Program-made: the position numbers and the translations under genes
Source: Exiguobacterium acetylicum
GTDB lineage: Bacteria; Bacillota; Bacilli; Exiguobacteriales; Exiguobacteriaceae
NCBI RefSeq assembly: GCF_022170825.1
Contig: NZ_CP081878.1
Coordinates: 336,001-400,000 of the forward strand
Reading direction: 5' to 3'
Length of the DNA: 64,000 nucleotides
The notes under the pieces: generated by a model
What the model was told of the DNA's origin: nothing
Seen by the model: the letters and a program-made list of their open reading frames with translations, nothing else
The model's database searches: none
Shown: piece by piece, positions 59,853 through 64,000 of the stretch
Layout of the letters: every line of letters begins with the position of its first letter
Position numbering within the stretch: position 1 is the stretch's first letter

Positions 59853-60302
59853 ATGGAGAGCCAATATCATACGATTTTAGTCGCAGTCGACGGATCAAAG
59901 ACAGCAGACTTAGCTTTTGAAAAAGCTGTCAAATTCTCAAAACTTGATCATGCCAAGCTCGTCATCGTTCATGTTATCGATATTCAAACGTTCGCCAATG
60001 TTCGTGCCAACAAACGTTTCATTGATCAAAATGTCACTGAATATGCGCAAGATTTGCTCGATCGATATGAAAAACGGGCACGAGAAGCAGGAGTAGAGAC
60101 AGTCGAACTCGTCATTGAAAATGGCTCTCCGAAAACATTGATTCCAAAGGTTATCGCACCACGCGTCGGCGCAGGGTTGATCGTCTGTGGAGCGGTCGGA
60201 ATGAATGCGATGGAACGCATCATGATTGGGAGTGTTTCTGAAAACATCTCTCGTTATGCGAAATGTGACATTTATATCGTTCGTCCGAAAACCTTGAAGT
60301 GA
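59853..60302 (+). CDS. Universal stress protein UspA family
   Basis: A 149-residue UspA-fold protein: IVHVIDI strand and the ATP-binding G-x2-G-x9-G-S motif (GAVGMNAMERIMIGSVSENI) at the C-terminus. It is cytoplasmic and probably binds ATP. It sits directly downstream of the YflT-type gene, suggesting joint stress induction. Its stop codon is inside a perfect palindrome shared with the convergent small membrane protein gene. Confidence 0.9.
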   Translation: MESQYHTILVAVDGSKTADLAFEKAVKFSKLDHAKLVIVHVIDIQTFANVRANKRFIDQNVTEYAQDLLDRYEKRAREAGVETVELVIENGSPKTLIPKVIAPRVGAGLIVCGAVGMNAMERIMIGSVSENISRYAKCDIYIVRPKTLK

Positions 60303-60345
60303 CATGAAACAGCACACATCGATTGATGTGTGCTGTTTCATGTCA
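60300..60345. terminator. Perfect 46-nt palindrome containing both convergent stop codons
   Basis: 21-bp arms (60300-60320 and 60325-60345) around GATT. Each arm starts with TGA, the stop codon of the gene entering it. No U tract follows on either strand, so if it terminates transcription it does so without the usual tail. Confidence 0.6.
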
Positions 60346-60534
60346 TGTCAAAAAGTAATAGAAGAGTCCTAATAAAATCAGAATGATCGGGAGAAAAATG
60401 AAATACATCCAAGACATGTTTTTTGCTGAAGTTTTATGGTCGTACCGTTCTTCTGTGGGTTGCTTGGCAATCCGTAACGTAAAGATGAGTCCGACAAGAC
60501 AGATGACTAACGCAATCCAAAACAAAGTCAACAT
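60343..60534 (-). CDS. Small two-helix membrane protein (63 aa)
   Basis: A 63-residue membrane protein: helix one at about residues 3-20 (LFWIALVICLVGLIFTL), a charged loop (KQPTEERYDHKTSAKN), helix two at about 41-60. ATG 60534 (minus) has AGGAG seven bases upstream; the ATG six bases earlier is too near. No family recognised. Convergent with the uspA gene, with overlapping 3' palindrome. Confidence 0.6.
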   Translation of the reverse strand: MLTLFWIALVICLVGLIFTLRIAKQPTEERYDHKTSAKNMSWMYFIFLPIILILLGLFYYFLT

Positions 60535-60607
60535 AAGCATGCTCCTCTCTTCCTTTATCATACAGAAACTGGTCATGTTCTGCATCGTAAGTTGTGACAG
60601 TTTAGAG

Positions 60608-60653
60608 TTGACAGCCTTCTAGTTGAGGGGCTAAACTAATGTCATAAGTTTAG
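60608..60653 (+). promoter_or_regulatory. Promoter and MarR operator of the MMPL operon
   Basis: TTGACA (60608-60613), 18-base spacer, TAAACT (60632-60637). The inverted repeat CTAAACT-N9-AGTTTAG (60631-60653) covers the -10, and a further TAAACTAA copy follows before the start codon. Confidence 0.68.
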
Positions 60654-60667
60654 GGGGTAAACTAAAA

Positions 60668-61111
60668 ATGAAAGACAATCTACGTGAAGCAGTCCTCCTG
60701 TTTGAAGAAGTCATGATCCACGGAACAGAACGCGTGTTGAAGTCGGTTGAAGCACCCGTTTGGCAAATGTATTCACCGGAACAACTGCATGTGTTGAAGC
60801 TTGTCGGCAAATACGGACCGATTTCCTCCGGTCGTCTAGCGGCAGTACAGGGCGTTCACAAAAGTGCGATCTCTAATCGTTTGAAGAAGTTAACCGAAAA
60901 AGGACTAGTTATCGTCGAACGACGAGAAGACGACCACCGGACGAAGTATATTTCACTGACGGAGTCAGGTCGACTAGTTGCGACAGAAGCAGAGCAGGAA
61001 ATTTATACGTATCTCGAAAACTTGATTGAAGGAAAGGTCGAGGAAGAAGAAATCATCCAGTTCATCGAAACCTTTAAGAAAATCAAAGAAATTCTGCAGT
61101 TGAACGACTAA
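60668..61111 (+). CDS. MarR-family regulator of the MMPL transporter
   Basis: A 147-residue winged-helix MarR-family protein with recognition helix GRLAAVQGVHKSAISNRLKKLTEKGLVIVERREDDHRTKYISLTESG (about residues 55-100). It lies 30 bases upstream of a large exporter gene and downstream of an inverted repeat that overlaps its promoter, so autorepression with co-control of the exporter is the likely logic. The ribosome site is poor (GGGGG nine or more bases upstream). Confidence 0.87.
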   Translation: MKDNLREAVLLFEEVMIHGTERVLKSVEAPVWQMYSPEQLHVLKLVGKYGPISSGRLAAVQGVHKSAISNRLKKLTEKGLVIVERREDDHRTKYISLTESGRLVATEAEQEIYTYLENLIEGKVEEEEIIQFIETFKKIKEILQLND

Positions 61112-61141
61112 AGACAGATAGAAGGAAGAGGAGAATCAGAC

Positions 61142-63808
61142 ATGCGACAAATCGTTAAATGGCGGTGGGCAATTCTTGCGCTATTACTCATCGTCACAGT
61201 AGGACTACTGTTCACGGCACCAAACTTAGCTAAGCAAGCAGAAGAAGCAGGGGCGATTCAGCTTGCGAATGATGCGGACTCGCAGCGGGCAGCTGATATT
61301 TTAGAAAAAGCGGGAGCGAGCGAAGAAACGATTTCTCTCGTCATTCCGCTCAAAGACAAAGTCAGTGATGCCGATCGAACATCGATCGGACAAATCGTCA
61401 AGGATTTAGAAGCACTCGATCGACCGGTTACGGATGTACTCGATCCGTTTGAAAACAAAGAGACGGAAGGACAACTCGTCTCAAAAGACAAAAAAACGGT
61501 CCTTGTGCCAATCACGGTCGATGGTTCGCAGGAAGAGATCGTCAAACTGGCAAAACAAATCCGGACGGATCTCTTACCGAAGGATCAAACGATTTATTTA
61601 ACGGGTGAAGCGTTAATCAATGATGACGTCAATACGAGCTCGCAAGAAGGGCTGAAGCGGACAGAGCTCATTACGGTCGGTTTGATTTTCGGACTTCTGT
61701 TACTCGTATTCCGTTCAGTCGTCACACCGTTTGTCCCACTTGTTGCGGTTGGTTTTACGTACCTAATCAGTCAATCACTCGTCGCCTTTTTCGTCGATTG
61801 GTTCGGCTTCCCGGTATCGAACTATACGCAAATCTTCCTCGTCGCGATTTTGTTCGGGATTGGGACGGACTATTGTATCTTGCTACTGAGCCGTTATAAG
61901 GAAGAGTTGACGGCAGGACACGATGTTGAGACGGCGATCGTCAACACGTATAAAACAGCAGGACGGACGCTACTGATCAGTGGACTCGCTGTTCTTGTCG
62001 GTTTCTCGGCAATCGGCTTTGCAGATTTCCCAATCTTCAAATCATCGGTCGCTGTTGCGGTTGGAATTGCCGTACTTTTACTCGTCTTGTTCACACTCGT
62101 TCCATTCTTCATGGCGACACTCAAAGAAAAGTTATTCTGGCCGTCGAAGAAAGCAGCGAGTCACCAAGATAGTAAACTGTGGGCGCATTATGGCGGGTTA
62201 TCAATCCGTCGTCCGTTACTTGCGATGATCATTGTTGCAGTTGTCACGGTACCAACACTCTTTACGTATGATGATGATCTATCATTCAATACAGTTGATG
62301 AGATTGGTGCGAAGTATGAGACAGTCAAAGGACTCAATGCAATCTCTGATGGTTTTGGTGCAGGTGAGTCGTTACCGGTCAATGTCATCCTTAAGAGTGA
62401 CAAAGATTTGATTACGGAAAAAACAGTTCCTTATGCAGAACAATTAAGTCGTGAACTCGTGAAAGTGGATGGTGTCAAATCGGTTCGTTCGATTTCTCGT
62501 CCGACTGGCGAAGTCATCAATGACTTTTATGTCGATCGTCAACTAAAACAAGTTGCTGACGGTATGAAAGAAGCAACAGCGGGTCTGACAGACGTTCAGT
62601 CTGGTTTGACGACCGTTGAAGATAATCTCAACGGGATCACAGGACAGTTACCAGCAGGAGATGCTGCCTCGGCGGGCGCTAGCCAATTGCAACAAGCAGC
62701 GGACGGACTCGGGCAAATCAACCAACAGTTGACGCTCGTCGGTCAAGGGTTACAGTCGACACAAAACATCCCACAAACAGTCGGGACGTTAAATGCCTTA
62801 TCTGGTCAATTGAGCCAAGTCCAAGCTGGCATCAGTCAAGCAGCGAGCGGAATTGCGTCTCAAGGAGCACAAGCAGGTCAACTTGGAAGTGGGTTGACAC
62901 AACTTGCGGATGGAGTCGGTCAAGCGAATGAAGGACTGACAAAAATCGAAAGTGGTCTTGAAGAGATTTCGGATCTTCTGACTGAAATGGGACAAGCGAC
63001 ATCGATTCGTGGAACTGGTGTGTTCGTTCCAAAAGATACGCTGTCAGATAAAGCCTTTAAGCCAGCGATTGATCGTTACGCCATCGATCAACAGACAGGA
63101 TTAAAATTCGAAGTCATCCTCGAAGATGATCCGTATTCACCGGAAGCGATTCAAACCGTCGCTGCAATTAAAGAGACGACAGCGAATACAATTAAAGGTA
63201 CACCGTTTGCAGATAGTACAGTCGCGTATGGCGGTATCTCAAGCGTTAACAGCGACTTGAATGATACGTCGAAAGCCGATTTCAAACGAACGGTGACTGT
63301 CATGTTAATCAGTCTCTTCGTGATTTTAGCGATTATGTTCCGTTCGTTGATCATGCCATTGTTCATGATCGGTTCGTTATTGCTGACGTACTACACGTCG
63401 ATGTCGATTGCTGAGTTGATCTTCGTCAACGGACTCGGATATGACGGAATTAGTTGGGCTGTTCCGTTCTTCGGATTCGTCATGTTGATCGCCCTTGGTA
63501 TCGACTACTCGATCTTCTTACTCGACCGATTCCGGGAAGAGACGATCAACGGGCTCGATACGAAAGAAGCGATGTTCCTGTCGATGAAAAAGATGGGGTC
63601 TGTCATCATTACGGCAGCGATCATTCTTGCAGGAACGTTTGGGGCGATGATGCCATCTGGTGTCTTGAGTCTCGTTCAAATCGCAACAATCGTCATTACA
63701 GGTCTACTCCTGTATGGTTTGATTGTCTTACCACTCTTGATTCCAGCGATCACGGTATCGTTTGGTAAAGGAGTCTGGTGGCCGTTTCGACCAAAGACTA
63801 AAAAATAA
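61142..63808 (+). CDS. MMPL/RND-family transporter (YdfJ-like)
   Basis: An 888-residue exporter of the MMPL branch of the RND superfamily, with 11 or 12 predicted helices in two halves. Each half carries the family's G-x3-D-Y signature in helix 4 (GIGTDYCILLLSRYKEE near residue 240; ALGIDYSIFLLDRFREE near 785), the likely proton-relay Asp. A large second extracytoplasmic loop contains a Gln/Ala/Gly-rich, coiled-coil-like stretch (about 480-610) common in Bacillales YdfJ/YerP-like members. It exports lipophilic or antimicrobial compounds; the substrate is unknown. Co-transcribed with the MarR gene, GAAGAGGAG ribosome site, followed by a terminator. Confidence 0.9.
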   Translation: MRQIVKWRWAILALLLIVTVGLLFTAPNLAKQAEEAGAIQLANDADSQRAADILEKAGASEETISLVIPLKDKVSDADRTSIGQIVKDLEALDRPVTDVLDPFENKETEGQLVSKDKKTVLVPITVDGSQEEIVKLAKQIRTDLLPKDQTIYLTGEALINDDVNTSSQEGLKRTELITVGLIFGLLLLVFRSVVTPFVPLVAVGFTYLISQSLVAFFVDWFGFPVSNYTQIFLVAILFGIGTDYCILLLSRYKEELTAGHDVETAIVNTYKTAGRTLLISGLAVLVGFSAIGFADFPIFKSSVAVAVGIAVLLLVLFTLVPFFMATLKEKLFWPSKKAASHQDSKLWAHYGGLSIRRPLLAMIIVAVVTVPTLFTYDDDLSFNTVDEIGAKYETVKGLNAISDGFGAGESLPVNVILKSDKDLITEKTVPYAEQLSRELVKVDGVKSVRSISRPTGEVINDFYVDRQLKQVADGMKEATAGLTDVQSGLTTVEDNLNGITGQLPAGDAASAGASQLQQAADGLGQINQQLTLVGQGLQSTQNIPQTVGTLNALSGQLSQVQAGISQAASGIASQGAQAGQLGSGLTQLADGVGQANEGLTKIESGLEEISDLLTEMGQATSIRGTGVFVPKDTLSDKAFKPAIDRYAIDQQTGLKFEVILEDDPYSPEAIQTVAAIKETTANTIKGTPFADSTVAYGGISSVNSDLNDTSKADFKRTVTVMLISLFVILAIMFRSLIMPLFMIGSLLLTYYTSMSIAELIFVNGLGYDGISWAVPFFGFVMLIALGIDYSIFLLDRFREETINGLDTKEAMFLSMKKMGSVIITAAIILAGTFGAMMPSGVLSLVQIATIVITGLLLYGLIVLPLLIPAITVSFGKGVWWPFRPKTKK

Positions 63809-63819
63809 GAACTAACCAC

Positions 63820-63855
63820 ACCGGGTTCGTCTTCTAGATGAACTCGGTTTTTTCG
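63820..63855 (+). terminator. Terminator after MMPL gene
   Basis: CCGGGTTCGTC/GATGAACTCGG stem with two wobble pairs, five-base loop and T6. Confidence 0.82.
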
Positions 63856-63892
63856 TGACGTATACTAAGAGCAGACGATAAGGAGGGAGATT

Positions 63893-64000
63893 ATGCAATA
63901 CTTCAAACAACTGACTTCACGAATTTGGTATCAGACACCGGTTAGCGAAACGGACCGCCCGATCCTCGCCGTCGTGCGTGGGGAGAATCATCAATTGATG
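63893..64000 (+). CDS. Probable metallo-beta-lactamase-fold hydrolase, N-terminal fragment
   Basis: The window ends 36 codons into a reading frame that starts at ATG 63893 after AAGGAGGGAG. The visible start (MQYFKQLTSRIWYQTP, then ETDRPILAVVRGENHQLM) resembles the first two strands of MBL-fold hydrolases that open with a W-Y-x-T/P-x-x-E-T-D-R-P segment before the metal site. The metal-binding motif itself lies beyond the window, so the assignment is tentative. Confidence 0.45.
   Translation, partial: MQYFKQLTSRIWYQTPVSETDRPILAVVRGENHQLM

Noticed and set aside
1-64000. CRISPR arrays, insertion sequences, integrases, tRNA or rRNA genes
   Set aside because: No regularly spaced repeats, transposase motifs, integrase motifs or recognisable RNA gene sequences were seen on either strand.

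Overview
The window looks like a chromosomal segment of a low-to-mid G+C Gram-positive bacterium (Bacillota, Bacillales/Caryophanales grade). Strong Shine-Dalgarno sites precede nearly every start. Several families typical of this group are present: a SigV/RsiV-like pair, a YflT-type stress protein, stand-alone bacterial nitric oxide synthase, CstR, a FusB-type EF-G-binding protein, and a SigB-type promoter. Codon use (GTC, ATC, CGT/CGA, TTA/CTC) and gene content fit Exiguobacterium best. That genus call is inference and was not checked by a search.

Region 1 (1-13.4 kb) is a strikingly AT-rich defence island. It holds a phosphorothioate-type cassette: the 3' part of a DptF/SspF-like ATPase gene, an SspG candidate, a 1732-residue FtsK/HerA-type translocase (SspH/DptH-like), a DUF4007 protein (SspB-like nickase), a 1115-residue P-loop ATPase (SspC-like) and, convergent on the other strand, a PAPS-reductase/ATP-pyrophosphatase family protein (SspD-like). 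This matches the described sspBCD-sspFGH anti-phage cassette (single-strand phosphorothioate modification plus restriction of unmodified DNA). Here sspD is inverted and no cysteine desulfurase gene (sspA) is visible. Base composition changes abruptly to the genome-typical pattern after sspD.

Region 2 (13.5-24 kb): a P-loop kinase, a HepT-like protein with a degenerate catalytic motif and a VOC protein lead into a beta-glucan utilisation locus. This has a LacI regulator with palindromic operators and cre-like sites, an ABC sugar importer (binding protein and two permeases, no ATPase), a GH1 beta-glucosidase and a secreted GH16 glucanase.

Region 3 (24-33.2 kb): small membrane proteins, an ECF sigma/anti-sigma pair with an apparent autoregulated promoter, an Excalibur-domain secreted protein, thioredoxin, a CDF metal exporter, an ASCH protein, and a MarR-controlled heterodimeric ABC exporter with one degenerate ATPase site.

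Region 4 (33.2-48.5 kb) contains two sulfane-sulfur detoxification loci that share a CstR-type operator (ATACCC-N4-GGGTAT-like): a small rhodanese plus a CstB-type persulfide dioxygenase at 33.3-35.1 kb, and a cstR-DsrE-rhodanese-rhodanese-TusA/rhodanese-rhodanese/MBL-TusA-TauE operon at 44-48.5 kb. Between them lie an MscS-like membrane protein with a SigB-type promoter, an amino-acid permease, a GNAT acetyltransferase, a Nudix-nitric oxide synthase operon, a YihY membrane protein, and a LysR regulator divergent from another TauE exporter.

Region 5 (48.5-64 kb): a DUF302 protein divergent from a membrane-anchored MsrA-MsrB fusion, a large secreted subtilase, an orphan hybrid-sensor-like histidine kinase, a membrane diguanylate cyclase, an EF-G-binding protein, stress proteins (YflT-like, UspA), and a MarR-MMPL exporter pair. 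The window ends inside a probable metallo-beta-lactamase-fold gene. No rRNA, tRNA, insertion sequence or CRISPR array was recognised.
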